From positions 1-64,000 of the forward strand of contig NZ_JAPCWE010000016.1 in NCBI RefSeq assembly GCF_025943985.1: a DNA stretch of 64,000 nucleotides. Direction: 5' to 3'. The notes below the pieces were generated by a model. The model did not search any database and had not been told where the DNA came from. It was given only the letters and a program-made list of their open reading frames with translations. The stretch comes from Anaerorudis cellulosivorans (GTDB lineage Bacteria > Bacteroidota > Bacteroidia > Bacteroidales > Dysgonomonadaceae). Of this stretch, positions 8,955 to 17,775 are shown piece after piece. The position numbers and the translations under genes are program-made. The stretch's first letter is position 1; each line of letters begins with the position of its first letter.

Positions 8955-9929
8955 TTAAAAAGCGCTTCCTTTCAGCTTCAATCCGGCGCTTTCGTCCAGC
9001 CCAAACATCAGGTTCATGTTCTGAACGGCTTGTCCCGATGCTCCTTTCAGCAGATTGTCGATAATAGAGGTGATATGAATGTATCCATTGTGAAATTCGA
9101 TATGTACCAATCCTTTATTGGTGTTTACTACCTCTTTGAGACTGATGGGTTCATCGGAGACAAAGACGAAAGGAGATGCTTCGTAAAACTGCTTATAGTA
9201 ATCGATGATTTCTGTTTCGCTCATCGAACCGTCCCATTTCATATATATACTGGTGAAGATGCCGCGGGTGAAATCGCCCCGCATGGGGATGAAATTGATT
9301 TCGGGGAGAATAGGGTTACCCGCATCGGCCAAGGTGCGTTGTATTTCGTTGAGATGTTGATGGGTGAAGGGCTTATAAACCGAAATATTGGAGGCACGAT
9401 AACTGAAATGGGTGGTTTCGGAAAGTTTCTTACCTGCGCCTGTAGAGCCTGTGATGGCATGAATGTGAACTGCTTCCGAAAGCTTATTGATGGCTGCCAG
9501 GGGTATCAGTGCCAATAAAATGGAGGTGGCAAAACAACCGGGATTGGCAATATTGTGCGCTTTGCGGATTTTTTCTTTGTTAAGCTCGCATAACCCGAAA
9601 ACAAATTGGCGACTGCCAAATATCGGCTCATTGCGGAAATCGCTTCCAAGATCGATGATTTTGCACGATTCTTCAATGGGATTCTCTCGAAGAAAAGTGC
9701 GGGAAATTCCGTGTCCAAGGCAAAGAAAGATCACATCCGGATATCCGACCTTGTTGGTAAAGCAAAGATCGGTTTCTCCCAACAGGTCGCGATGGATGTT
9801 AGTGACCGGAACCCCGACTGATGTGGTACTTGTTATCGAATCGATTTTCACTTGAGGATGATTCAGCAGGAGGCGCAACAGTTCGCCTCCTGTGTATCCT
9901 GTTCCTCCGGCTATACTTACGTTAATCAT
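8955..9929 (-). CDS. argC: N-acyl-gamma-glutamyl-phosphate reductase (ArgC)
   Basis: ArgC reduces acylglutamyl phosphate to the semialdehyde with NADPH. The Rossmann start AGGTGYTGGELLRLLLNHP and the active-site Cys in ANPGCFATSILLAL are clear, followed by GSTGAGKKLSETTHFSYR and the late PMRGDFTRGIFT. The length of 324 aa is normal. Its first 8 nt overlap the end of argG, so the two are transcribed and probably translated together. Confidence 0.95.
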   Translation of the reverse strand: MINVSIAGGTGYTGGELLRLLLNHPQVKIDSITSTTSVGVPVTNIHRDLLGETDLCFTNKVGYPDVIFLCLGHGISRTFLRENPIEESCKIIDLGSDFRNEPIFGSRQFVFGLCELNKEKIRKAHNIANPGCFATSILLALIPLAAINKLSEAVHIHAITGSTGAGKKLSETTHFSYRASNISVYKPFTHQHLNEIQRTLADAGNPILPEINFIPMRGDFTRGIFTSIYMKWDGSMSETEIIDYYKQFYEASPFVFVSDEPISLKEVVNTNKGLVHIEFHNGYIHITSIIDNLLKGASGQAVQNMNLMFGLDESAGLKLKGSAF

Positions 9930-11112
9930 TTTGATGAATGGTATGGTAAATTTTCAACGGATTGGCTACGACTTTGGTAAAACCAATGATATCTTGCGGG
10001 GTGAGCGATTTGTTGCTTTCGCCATAATCGCCGAAGATGGGGTTCATTAGGTCGTAGGGACTTTCGCATCCCAATACGGAAAAATGATAGGGACGCAGCT
10101 CAACTTCCACTTCTCCTGTTACGAATTTCTGTGTATCTGTGAGAAAAACCTCAATGTTGCGCATCACAGGCTCAAGATACTGTGCCTCGTGCATGAGTTG
10201 TCCGTACCAGTTGCCGAGCTGTTCTTTCCAATACAACTGGTGCTTGGTCAGTACATGTTTTTCCAACAGATGGTGGGCTTTGATGAGGATCAATGGAGCA
10301 GGTGCTTCAAAAGCCACGCGGCCTTTCGTGCCGATAATGGTATCGCCAACGTGGATGTCGCGTCCGATGGCAAATTTCGATGCCGTTTTATTGATGGTGC
10401 GGATGATATCTACAGGATTCATTTCTTTTCCATTGAAAGAAACCGGTTCTCCTTTATGGAAACCGATTTTGATACGCTCAACTCCATGATCGGTTACTTG
10501 CGATGGATAGGCCTCTTCGGGGAGCACACCTGATGATTTCAGCGTTTCTACTCCGCCAACGCTGGTTCCCCATAAACCTTGATTGATGGAATATTTCGAT
10601 TTTTCCCACGAAAAATCAAATCCTTTTTCTCGCAGGTAGTCGATTTCCTGTTGTCTCGACCAGCCGAGTTCGCGAATAGGAGCGATGATTTTTACTTCGG
10701 GAGCCAGCACTTCGAAAACCAGATCGAAACGGATCTGATCGTTACCTGCGCCCGTACTTCCGTGAGCAACATACTCGGCCCCGGTTTTCTTGATATGTTC
10801 AACAATGTTCAATGCCTGGAAAAATCGTTCGGAACTTACCGAAAGGGGGTACGTGTTATTTTTTAACACATTACCGAAAATCAGATATCGGATGCCTCGT
10901 TGGTAATAATCTTCTACGGCATTGATGCAGGTATGTGTGGTTGCACCCAGTTGTAGTGCGCGTTCTTCAATACGTTTGGCTTCTTCCTCGGAAAAACCGC
11001 CCGTATTGACGATGACGGTATGTACCTCCAAGCCTTTTTCGTTAATCAAATATGGCACGCAGAACGAGGTGTCGAGTCCGCCACTAAATGCCAAAACTAC
11101 TTTTTGTTTCAT
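9922..11112 (-). CDS. argG: Argininosuccinate synthase
   Basis: ArgG joins citrulline and aspartate using ATP. The N-terminus has the PP-loop LAFSGGLDTSF, and further family blocks are AHGSTGAGNDQIRF and YSINQGLWGTSVGG. At 396 aa it is standard length. It is second in the operon, 42 nt after the GNAT gene, and overlaps argC by 8 nt. Placing argG ahead of argC, argD and argF' is typical of Bacteroidales arginine clusters. Confidence 0.96.
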   Translation of the reverse strand: MKQKVVLAFSGGLDTSFCVPYLINEKGLEVHTVIVNTGGFSEEEAKRIEERALQLGATTHTCINAVEDYYQRGIRYLIFGNVLKNNTYPLSVSSERFFQALNIVEHIKKTGAEYVAHGSTGAGNDQIRFDLVFEVLAPEVKIIAPIRELGWSRQQEIDYLREKGFDFSWEKSKYSINQGLWGTSVGGVETLKSSGVLPEEAYPSQVTDHGVERIKIGFHKGEPVSFNGKEMNPVDIIRTINKTASKFAIGRDIHVGDTIIGTKGRVAFEAPAPLILIKAHHLLEKHVLTKHQLYWKEQLGNWYGQLMHEAQYLEPVMRNIEVFLTDTQKFVTGEVEVELRPYHFSVLGCESPYDLMNPIFGDYGESNKSLTPQDIIGFTKVVANPLKIYHTIHQND

Positions 11113-11154
11113 TTTTTTGTTTTTTGCAAGCTAACGAGCTTTTGATGAGAATAT

Positions 11155-11775
11155 TTATTTTTTGAAGAGTTTGTTTGGTGTCTTTTTCTTCAGAATCGGT
11201 TTTACCATCTTTTTTGCAAAAGGGCGTTCTCTTTTTGGCTTCATTTCTTTTTCGGGATCAAACAAAAGACCGGTACAGAGACACATTTTATAATTGTTGC
11301 GCTGCAAAATATCGAAATTGCGACAACCCTGGCATCCTTTCCAGAATTCTTCATCATCGGTCAATTCCGAAAAAGGAACCGGCTTGAATCCAAGTTCGGT
11401 ATTCATTTTCATGACAGCAAGTCCTGTCGTGATGCTGAAAATCTTTGCATGAGGATACAGTTTTCGGGAAAGATCGAAAATCCGTTTCTTTATTCTTTTG
11501 GCTATTCCTTGATTCCGATAGTCGGGATGAACGATTAATCCCGAATTGGCCACAAATTTATCATGTCCCCATGATTCGATATAGGAAAAACCCACCAGTT
11601 TGTCGCCATCAAGAGCAATCACGGCTTTTCCTGCATTTATCTTTTCGGCTACGTATTCCGGTGAACGTTTGGCAATGCCTGTTCCACGTGCTTGAGCCGA
11701 TTCATATATTAAATCGCATATTTGTTGTGCGTATTTTGCGTGGCTGCTGTTGGCCACTTGAATTTTTACATTCAT
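11155..11775 (-). CDS. GNAT acyltransferase, probable N-acylglutamate synthase of the arg operon
   Basis: The GNAT fold is visible with the acyl-CoA loop VHPDYRNQGIAKRIKKRIF. As the first gene of the arg operon it most likely makes N-acetyl- or N-succinylglutamate, the missing first step; that role is inferred from position and from Bacteroidetes counterparts. The chosen start is ATG 11775 (MNVKIQVANSS), giving 206 aa. The frame stays open upstream to a TTG at 11862, but that stretch holds the leader dyad. An unusual C-terminal extension carries four cysteines, CxxC then CxC (residues about 148-167), followed by a very Lys-rich tail. The Cys cluster could bind a metal. Confidence 0.8.
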   Translation of the reverse strand: MNVKIQVANSSHAKYAQQICDLIYESAQARGTGIAKRSPEYVAEKINAGKAVIALDGDKLVGFSYIESWGHDKFVANSGLIVHPDYRNQGIAKRIKKRIFDLSRKLYPHAKIFSITTGLAVMKMNTELGFKPVPFSELTDDEEFWKGCQGCRNFDILQRNNYKMCLCTGLLFDPEKEMKPKRERPFAKKMVKPILKKKTPNKLFKK

Positions 11776-11850
11776 TTTACTTTTACGAAAATAAATTGTG
11801 AATAAATTGGGTTTATTTTGTGTCGCAATCTTGCGAAAGATAAAAGGGGA

Positions 11851-11880
11851 TTTTATAGACAATGAAGATAGTCTATAAAA
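11851..11880. promoter_or_regulatory. Perfect 10-bp inverted repeat in the arg operon leader
   Basis: Arms TTTTATAGAC and GTCTATAAAA flank a 10-nt spacer. The dyad lies between the candidate -7 box (11968-11975) and the start at 11775, so it would be transcribed. It could be an operator for an arginine-responsive repressor or a leader hairpin. It is AT-rich and lacks a following T-run in the operon direction, so it is not a normal terminator. Confidence 0.5.
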
Positions 11881-11967
11881 TAGCTGATCAAAAGCATCGT
11901 CGGACTAAATACGTTGCTTCGTTCATTATGGTAGTAATATGTAAGAATATCTTGGTCATTGAGACTG

Positions 11968-11975
11968 CAAAAGTA
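11968..11975 (-). promoter_or_regulatory. Candidate -7 box for the arg operon
   Basis: Read on the minus strand this is TACTTTTG, a full match to the Bacteroidetes TAnnTTTG -7 element. No good TTTG -33 box lies 19-21 nt upstream, so the promoter may need an activator or be weak. It predicts a leader of about 185 nt, which contains the perfect dyad. The remainder of 11776-12217 holds no gene. Confidence 0.45.
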
Positions 11976-12074
11976 AAAATAATAATTGTAATACGGATAT
12001 TTTTAGAAGAAAAATCCTATAAAAAACGAGAAAACGATTGAAAATGCAAATCGGTTGGATAGAAAGCGCTCCAA

Positions 12075-12106
12075 TTTGTCGGTTTATGGTGAATTATGTA
12101 CTTTTG
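12075..12106 (+). promoter_or_regulatory. Canonical Bacteroidetes promoter for parAB
   Basis: TTTG at 12075-12078, a 20-nt spacer, then TACTTTTG at 12099-12106 match the TTTG/TAnnTTTG consensus fully. The expected transcript start is near 12113, giving an AT-rich leader of about 105 nt before parA. Confidence 0.7.
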
Positions 12107-12217
12107 TCACAAGCAAATTTCGTTTTATTACTTTTCAACAAAAATAATCTTTTAATTAACATCGTATTTACTGATTTATTGTTTAATTTGCTTTTTAATT
12201 AAATTGAATTTCAGCAT

Positions 12218-12982
12218 ATGGGAAAAATAATTGCGTTGGCAAATCAGAAAGGCGGAGTGGGTAAAACCACCACAACCATTAATCTGGCGGCGTCGCTAGC
12301 TGCACTTGAAAAAAAAGTGTTGGTGGTAGATGCCGATCCACAGGCCAATGCTTCGTCGGGATTGGGAATTGACATACGAAATACAAAAAATACAATATAC
12401 GAAGGGCTTATTGGTAAGATAAGCCCTTTTGATATTGTACTTAAAACGCCGTTCGAAAATATCGATATCATTCCTTCTCACATTAATCTGGTAGGTGCGG
12501 AACTCGAAATGGTGCAAATGGAGAACAGAGAGAAACGTTTACGGGAGTTACTTGACCCTTTGAGAGATGCATATGATTATATTCTTATCGATTGTTCGCC
12601 TTCGTTAGGGATTATCACCGTCAACGCATTAACGGCGGCAGATTCGGTAATTATTCCCGTTCAGTGCGAATATTTTGCATTGGAAGGATTGAGCAAGCTA
12701 CTTAATACCATTAAGATTATCAAGTCGAAACTGAATACGAAATTGGAAATTGAGGGCTTCGTATTAACCATGTACGATTCACGTTTGCGTCTGCATAACC
12801 AGATTTATGAAGAAGTGAAGCATCATTTTCAAGAACTTGTTTTTAAGACAGTTATACAGCGAAATATCACATTAAGCGAGTCGCAAAGTCATGCGCAGCC
12901 TGCACTGATGTACGATGCAGGTTCTCGTGGTGCAGTGAATTACATTCAACTGGCCAAAGAGTTAATCGAGAAAAATGCTTAA
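12218..12982 (+). CDS. parA: ParA chromosome-partition ATPase (Soj-like)
   Basis: This 254-aa MinD/ParA-family ATPase has the deviant Walker A motif KGGVGKTTTTINLA at its N-terminus, VDADPQANASSG, and IDCSPSLG. It lacks the N-terminal HTH of plasmid type Ia ParAs, as expected of a chromosomal Soj. With parB 36 nt downstream it forms the segregation pair that moves origin-proximal DNA. A canonical promoter lies at 12075-12106. Confidence 0.95.
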   Translation: MGKIIALANQKGGVGKTTTTINLAASLAALEKKVLVVDADPQANASSGLGIDIRNTKNTIYEGLIGKISPFDIVLKTPFENIDIIPSHINLVGAELEMVQMENREKRLRELLDPLRDAYDYILIDCSPSLGIITVNALTAADSVIIPVQCEYFALEGLSKLLNTIKIIKSKLNTKLEIEGFVLTMYDSRLRLHNQIYEEVKHHFQELVFKTVIQRNITLSESQSHAQPALMYDAGSRGAVNYIQLAKELIEKNA

Positions 12983-13018
12983 TTTTGTGCCTCAAGATAA
13001 TCGTTTAATAAAGTGAGC

Positions 13019-13927
13019 ATGGCAAAAAAGAATGCATTGGGAAGAGGACTGGACGCATTGATAACGATGGATGATGCCGTTACTCGTGGGTCGTCATCCA
13101 TCAATGAGATTGCATTGTCGAAGATTATATCGAATCCGGATCAACCAAGACGCATATTCGATGAAGAGACAATGGGTGAGTTAGCGGCATCTATTAGCAA
13201 GATCGGAGTAATACAGCCCGTTACTTTACGCAAAGTTGATGATGAAAAGTATCAGATTATTGCGGGGGAACGGCGTTATCGGGCTTCGTTGATGGCGGGA
13301 TTGGATTCTATTCCTGCATACATTAAAACTGCTGATGATGATGAACTCATGGAAATGGCACTGATCGAAAATATCCAGCGGGAAGACCTTAATGCGATCG
13401 AAATTGCGTTGGCTTATCAGAATCTCATCGATTCGTTTTCGTTGACCCAAGAGCAATTAAGCGAAAGGGTAGGGAAAAAGCGGACAACCATTACCAATTA
13501 TTTGCGACTGCTGAAGCTGCCTGCAGAAGTACAAATGGGTATTAAAGACCGCAAAATTGACATGGGGCATGCCCGCGCATTGGTAACTATCAATGATCCG
13601 GTTTCACAATTGGCCGTATATAACCTGATTTTAAGAGATGGCTTGTCAGTGCGCAAAGTAGAAGCTATCGTTAAGGAAATCAATGAAGGAAAAGAAGTAG
13701 AAGAAATTATTAATCCGCCACGGGCTCAGAAGTCGAATTCCTCAAAAGGAAAAAAATCTGCTGTTGGCGACTTCGAAGCTTTAAAAAAACACCTCTCCGA
13801 TTATTTTAAAACGGATGTTCAGTTTACATGCAATAAACAAGGCAAAGGTAAAATCACCATTTCGTTTAAATCGCCAAACGAATTGGAACGGATTATCGGG
13901 ATTTTTGATCAGCTAAAGAAAAAATAA
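13019..13927 (+). CDS. parB: ParB/Spo0J-family partition protein
   Basis: The start MAKKNALGRGLDALI at 13019 is the typical ParB N-terminus; an in-frame GTG lies 6 nt upstream. The protein has the ParB N-terminal CTPase region (NPDQPRRIFDEETMGEL, then GERRYRAS), the HTH segment (RVGKKRTTITNYLRLLKLP) and a C-terminal dimerisation domain, 302 aa in all. It should bind parS and interact with ParA. No convincing full parS was found by eye in the window. Confidence 0.95.
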   Translation: MAKKNALGRGLDALITMDDAVTRGSSSINEIALSKIISNPDQPRRIFDEETMGELAASISKIGVIQPVTLRKVDDEKYQIIAGERRYRASLMAGLDSIPAYIKTADDDELMEMALIENIQREDLNAIEIALAYQNLIDSFSLTQEQLSERVGKKRTTITNYLRLLKLPAEVQMGIKDRKIDMGHARALVTINDPVSQLAVYNLILRDGLSVRKVEAIVKEINEGKEVEEIINPPRAQKSNSSKGKKSAVGDFEALKKHLSDYFKTDVQFTCNKQGKGKITISFKSPNELERIIGIFDQLKKK

Positions 13928-13939
13928 AAATTGCAGCGA

Positions 13940-14638
13940 ATGGAAGGCTGGAAGATAGTGGGATTTTTTTTACTTTTTGGTATTTATGCTTCGCAAGCTC
14001 AAGAAGTTTCCTCTCTTCTGCATTCCGATGAGTCGCAGTTGACTTATTTTATCGAAGAGGAACCCCAGGATACTATTCCTGTTAGAGATCAATCGGTGGT
14101 AATACAGCAGCAAACCGATACTATTATCGATAAAAAGGAAGAATTCAAGCCTGATCCGAGAAAAACCCTTATTTTTTCTGCTATTTTCCCGGGTTTGGGA
14201 CAGATTTACAATCGGAAATACTGGAAATTACCCATTCTTTATGGTGGATTTATCGGTCTTTCGTATGCTATTTCGTGGAATAATCGCTATTACCAGGATT
14301 ATTTCCAGGCATATAAAGATATTATGGATGAGGATCCCGAAACCAATAGCTGGCACAACTTCCTGCGTTATGGACAAGATCCCGAAAGTGTGGATACGAC
14401 GTGGTTGAAGGATGTACTGAGGAGGGGGAAAAATTATTATCGTCGTTATCGAGATTTAAGTATTATTGGTACAGTAGCTTTGTATGGTTTAAGTATTATG
14501 GATGCATATGTTGATGCACAGTTGTTTGAGTTTGATATAACCCCCGATCTTTCCCTGCGTGTAGAACCTGCCGTTATACAAAAAAACAGTTATTACGCGG
14601 CAAATGCGTTTGGTATACATTGCAGTTTTAATTTTTAA
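13940..14638 (+). CDS. DUF5683 domain protein, membrane-associated
   Basis: This 232-aa protein begins MEGWKIVGFFLLFG with a signal-like segment, then a Ser/Gln-rich linker. The DUF5683 core (FSAIFPGLGQIYNRKYWKLP, then GGFIGLSYAISWNNRYYQDYF) follows, with membrane-embedded segments. It starts 12 nt after parB and is followed by the lytic transglycosylase gene, a gene order common in Bacteroidetes. The start is set at ATG 13940 rather than TTG 13931. The function is unknown; the neighbourhood suggests an envelope role. Confidence 0.8.
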   Translation: MEGWKIVGFFLLFGIYASQAQEVSSLLHSDESQLTYFIEEEPQDTIPVRDQSVVIQQQTDTIIDKKEEFKPDPRKTLIFSAIFPGLGQIYNRKYWKLPILYGGFIGLSYAISWNNRYYQDYFQAYKDIMDEDPETNSWHNFLRYGQDPESVDTTWLKDVLRRGKNYYRRYRDLSIIGTVALYGLSIMDAYVDAQLFEFDITPDLSLRVEPAVIQKNSYYAANAFGIHCSFNF

Positions 14639-14703
14639 CACAACCATTGCAATCGCCTTCACGAGGGGCAATTCATCATTTTTTATTTTTTAAAAAACAG
14701 AAC

Positions 14704-16338
14704 ATGAAGATGAAACGACTTTTTATTTTTTCAGTAATGGTAACGGCCGTTTTTCCGGTTTTGTACTCCCAGTCCTTCCAACAGGTGAAGGACACAATAG
14801 AAGATAAGGCTATTGTGCCTCCCGAAAGCATGACGACAAGCCTTGCCGATTTACTGCACGATTGGCAGATTGATTTTTCCGCCTCGGAAAATGAATGCAA
14901 CAGTGGTCAGAATGTGGTTTGTCCCGATACGGTTTATAGGAATAGGTTATATTGTCTTCCTTCAGAGATGGAACTTTCATTCAACCGTGTTGTCCGATCC
15001 TATATCGAAATGTATGCTATGCGCCGCCGCGAGCAGGTAGCCTTTATGTTAACCTTGGGCGATTATTATTTTCCGTTGTTTGAGGAAATGCTCGATCGTT
15101 ACGATATTCCATTGGAACTGAAATATCTTCCCGTTATCGAATCGGCTTTGAACCCGGTTGCCGTTTCCCGAATGGGGGCGACGGGGCTTTGGCAATTTAT
15201 GCTGAAAACAGGACAAGGTTATGGACTCGAGGTAAATAGTTTGGTAGATGAGCGTCGCGATCCTTATAAATCGACCGAGGCGGCGGTACGTTATCTTAAA
15301 GATTTGTACAGTATTTACGGTGATTGGAATTTGGTAATTGCTGCTTACAACTGTGGACCCGGGAATGTAAATAAAGCCATTGCTCGTAGTGGAGGTAAAC
15401 AGGATTATTGGGAAATTTATTATTACCTGCCTCGCGAAACACGCGGATATGTGCCGGCTTTTATTGCAGCCAATTATATCATGAAATATTATGCCGAGCA
15501 TCATATTTGTCCGGTGAAACTGAACAATTTTCAGGCGTTGGATACAGTACACGTAAATCAAGAAATTCATTTCGGACAGATAGCCGAAATATTGGATATC
15601 CCTGTAAATGAACTTCGTCGGCTTAACCCTCAGTTTAAACGTGATATTGTTCCGGGCAATTACAAGCCTTACGCATTGGTCTTACCCACAAATAAAATGA
15701 TCGCTTTCATCGATAAAAAAGACGAGATACTGAATTGTAAGCGTTCAGTGTATTTTACGCATCGACTCGAAACGGATCAGTACATCATGGGGGGGGAATC
15801 GCCGGTTGGCAGTAATGGTGTGGTCTATTATCGCGTGAAAAAAGGGGATAACTTAAGCAAGATTGCCAAAAGAAATGGTGTGACTGTGGCCCAGATAACA
15901 TCATGGAACAGATTGAAATCTACTGTTCTTTCCATAGGGAAACGCTTAATTGTAGGGAAAAAGGCGGTATCTTCTTCCGAATCCCAATTACAATATGGCG
16001 AAATAAATGAAGATTCTATTCAAAATATTTCAAGAGAAATCAATCAGTATTATCGAGTAAAGAAAGGAGATACATTGGGTGAAATTGCCCAAAAAAATGG
16101 GGTTACCGTTTCGGAATTGAAATCTTGGAATGGACTTCGTTCGAGCAAAATTTCGGTAGGTGAGCAATTGATCGTCCGGAAAACCGGGGAAGAAGTTTCC
16201 GAAATAGCTGAACCTTCTTCCGTTACAGAATATAAAAATGGTGAATCTCCCGATGGTTCTGCGGGAAGCAATATAATTTCGGAATACCTCAAAGAAAAAA
16301 TAGACAATTCCGGGAAGCAAAAAGTCGGGGGTGTATAA
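14704..16338 (+). CDS. MltD-like lytic transglycosylase with two LysM domains
   Basis: A 544-aa exported murein hydrolase starting at ATG 14704 (MKMKRLFIFSVMVTAVFPVLYSQ signal). The SLT domain shows the catalytic Glu in PVIESALNPVAVSRMGATGLWQFM and the block YNCGPGNVNKAI. Two C-terminal LysM repeats (both starting YYRVKKGD, around residues 378-425 and 448-495) should hold it on peptidoglycan. It closes the parAB-DUF5683 group and converges with prfB. An earlier in-frame start at 14647 gives a non-signal N-terminus and is unlikely. Confidence 0.92.
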   Translation: MKMKRLFIFSVMVTAVFPVLYSQSFQQVKDTIEDKAIVPPESMTTSLADLLHDWQIDFSASENECNSGQNVVCPDTVYRNRLYCLPSEMELSFNRVVRSYIEMYAMRRREQVAFMLTLGDYYFPLFEEMLDRYDIPLELKYLPVIESALNPVAVSRMGATGLWQFMLKTGQGYGLEVNSLVDERRDPYKSTEAAVRYLKDLYSIYGDWNLVIAAYNCGPGNVNKAIARSGGKQDYWEIYYYLPRETRGYVPAFIAANYIMKYYAEHHICPVKLNNFQALDTVHVNQEIHFGQIAEILDIPVNELRRLNPQFKRDIVPGNYKPYALVLPTNKMIAFIDKKDEILNCKRSVYFTHRLETDQYIMGGESPVGSNGVVYYRVKKGDNLSKIAKRNGVTVAQITSWNRLKSTVLSIGKRLIVGKKAVSSSESQLQYGEINEDSIQNISREINQYYRVKKGDTLGEIAQKNGVTVSELKSWNGLRSSKISVGEQLIVRKTGEEVSEIAEPSSVTEYKNGESPDGSAGSNIISEYLKEKIDNSGKQKVGGV

Positions 16339-16339
16339 A

Positions 16340-16356
16340 AAGAAACGGCGTTTCTT
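16340..16356. terminator. Short hairpin between convergent transglycosylase and prfB genes
   Basis: AAGAAAC and GTTTCTT form a perfect 7-bp stem with a 3-nt loop directly behind the transglycosylase stop. A T-run follows only about 20 nt later, so it is a weak terminator candidate. Confidence 0.35.
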
Positions 16357-16419
16357 AGCATGATTTTGTAAAATACGTTTTTTTGCTGTTCGATCTTTCT
16401 GCTGAAAACAAATGGATCA

Positions 16420-17530
16420 TTATTCTCCGCCGTATTGCATCAAATAAGCTTTAATGAAGCCATCAATATTTCCATCCATAACCCCGGTAACATCGGATGT
16501 TTGGTAGTTGGTCCGATGGTCTTTAACCCGGCGATCATCAAAAACATAGCTCCGGATTTGTGATCCCCATTCTATTTTCTTTTTTTCTGACTCGATTTTT
16601 GCTTGTGCCGCACGACGTTTTTCGAGTTCTATTTCATAGAGTTGCGATCGCAATAAGCGAAGAGCATTTTCGCGATTTCCCATTTGTGAACGACTCTCGG
16701 TGTTTTCAATTACAATTTCCTGTTCTTCACCGGAATCCGGATCTTTGTACATATAATGCAGTCTCACACCGGTTTCCACCTTGTTTACGTTTTGTCCCCC
16801 TGCGCCGGATGAACGAAAAGTATCCCAGCTCAGGTTTGCAGGATTTATTTCAATTTCGATGCTGTCGTCAACCAATGGGGTTACAAAAACCGATGCAAAC
16901 GAGGTCATGCGTTTGCCTTGTGCATTGTATGGCGACACACGTACAAGGCGATGAACACCGTTTTCGCTTTTCAGAAAACCATAAGCCAAATCGCCTTCGA
17001 TTTGCAGGGTCGCGGTTTTTATGCCGGCATCATCTCCATCTTGCCAATTGGTAATGGTTGTTTTGTAACCTTTGTTTTCGCTCCAGCGTTGATACATGCG
17101 AAGCAACATCGATGCCCAGTCTTGACTTTCTGTTCCACCTGCACCTGCATTTACTTTAAGCACTGCCCCAAGTTGATCTTCTTCGTTTCGGAGCATGTTT
17201 TTCAATTCGAGATCCTCAATTAGTTTTAGTGCTTTGTTGTAGCTTTCATCCACCTCTTCTTCGGTGACGATACCTTCTTTAACAAAATCGCAGGCAAGTT
17301 CAAGTTCTTCAGTCGCCGATTTTACTTCATGATACGACTCGATCCATCTTTTCAGCTCTTTGACGATTTTCATCTGTACTTCTGCTGATTTCGGATCGTT
17401 CCAGAAATCGGGCGATTGTGTTCTCAATTCTTCTTCTTCCAGTTGGATAATTTTTGTATCGATGTCAAAGATACCTCCTTAGCGCTTGCTCGCGCTCCTG
17501 AATCTCTTTCAGTTGTTCTGCAGTTATCAT
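16420..17530 (-). CDS. prfB: Peptide chain release factor 2, with programmed +1 frameshift
   Basis: RF2 releases peptides at UGA and UAA. The main frame shows the GGQ loop (SSGAGGQNVNKVETGVRL) and the recognition region VRVSPYNAQGKRMTSF, where the usual SPF tripeptide reads SPY. Translation begins at ATG 17530 (MITAEQLKEIQEREQALRRYL) and meets an in-frame TGA at 17467-17465. The context AGGAGG-TAT-CTT-TGA-C is the classic RF2 autoregulatory site: low RF2 lets the ribosome slip +1 at CTT and continue into DIDTKIIQLEEEE and the body. A canonical promoter lies at 17561-17592. The gene should not be called broken. Confidence 0.96.
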
Positions 17531-17560
17531 ATTTTTGTTTGGTTTTTATTTTCGAGAATA

Positions 17561-17592
17561 CAAAATTACATATAACCTTTTCTTTTAACAAA
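17561..17592 (-). promoter_or_regulatory. Canonical promoter for prfB
   Basis: On the minus strand TTTG (17592-17589), a 20-nt spacer and TAATTTTG (17568-17561) match the Bacteroidetes consensus fully. The predicted transcript start near 17554 leaves a leader of about 24 nt before ATG 17530, supporting that start. Confidence 0.7.
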
Positions 17593-17775
17593 TCTGTTCG
17601 GCATTTTTTATTATCTGCAGATTCAACCGGCCATGAAGGGTAAACCAACTATTTTTATGCTTGATTCCAAGAACAAAAAGTGGGTTGAAAACCTTATAAA
17701 GATAAATCAAATCTGTTTTCATTATTTTAACTGAGTCTGTTTTTAATTTTACCAAAAATATAAGGAGACTGATTT

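Noticed and set aside
11680-11695. TGTTCCACGTGCTTGA, resembling half of a parS site about 0.5 kb before parA
   Set aside because: Only the left half and core match the 16-bp palindrome; the right half has three mismatches and it lies within coding sequence, so chance is likely.
14647-14703. Upstream in-frame start for the lytic transglycosylase
   Set aside because: It adds 19 residues without family match and destroys the clean signal peptide that begins at ATG 14704.
17424-17648. Minus-strand open frame across the prfB start region
   Set aside because: It overlaps the prfB promoter and the leader peptide in another frame, and shows no family pattern.
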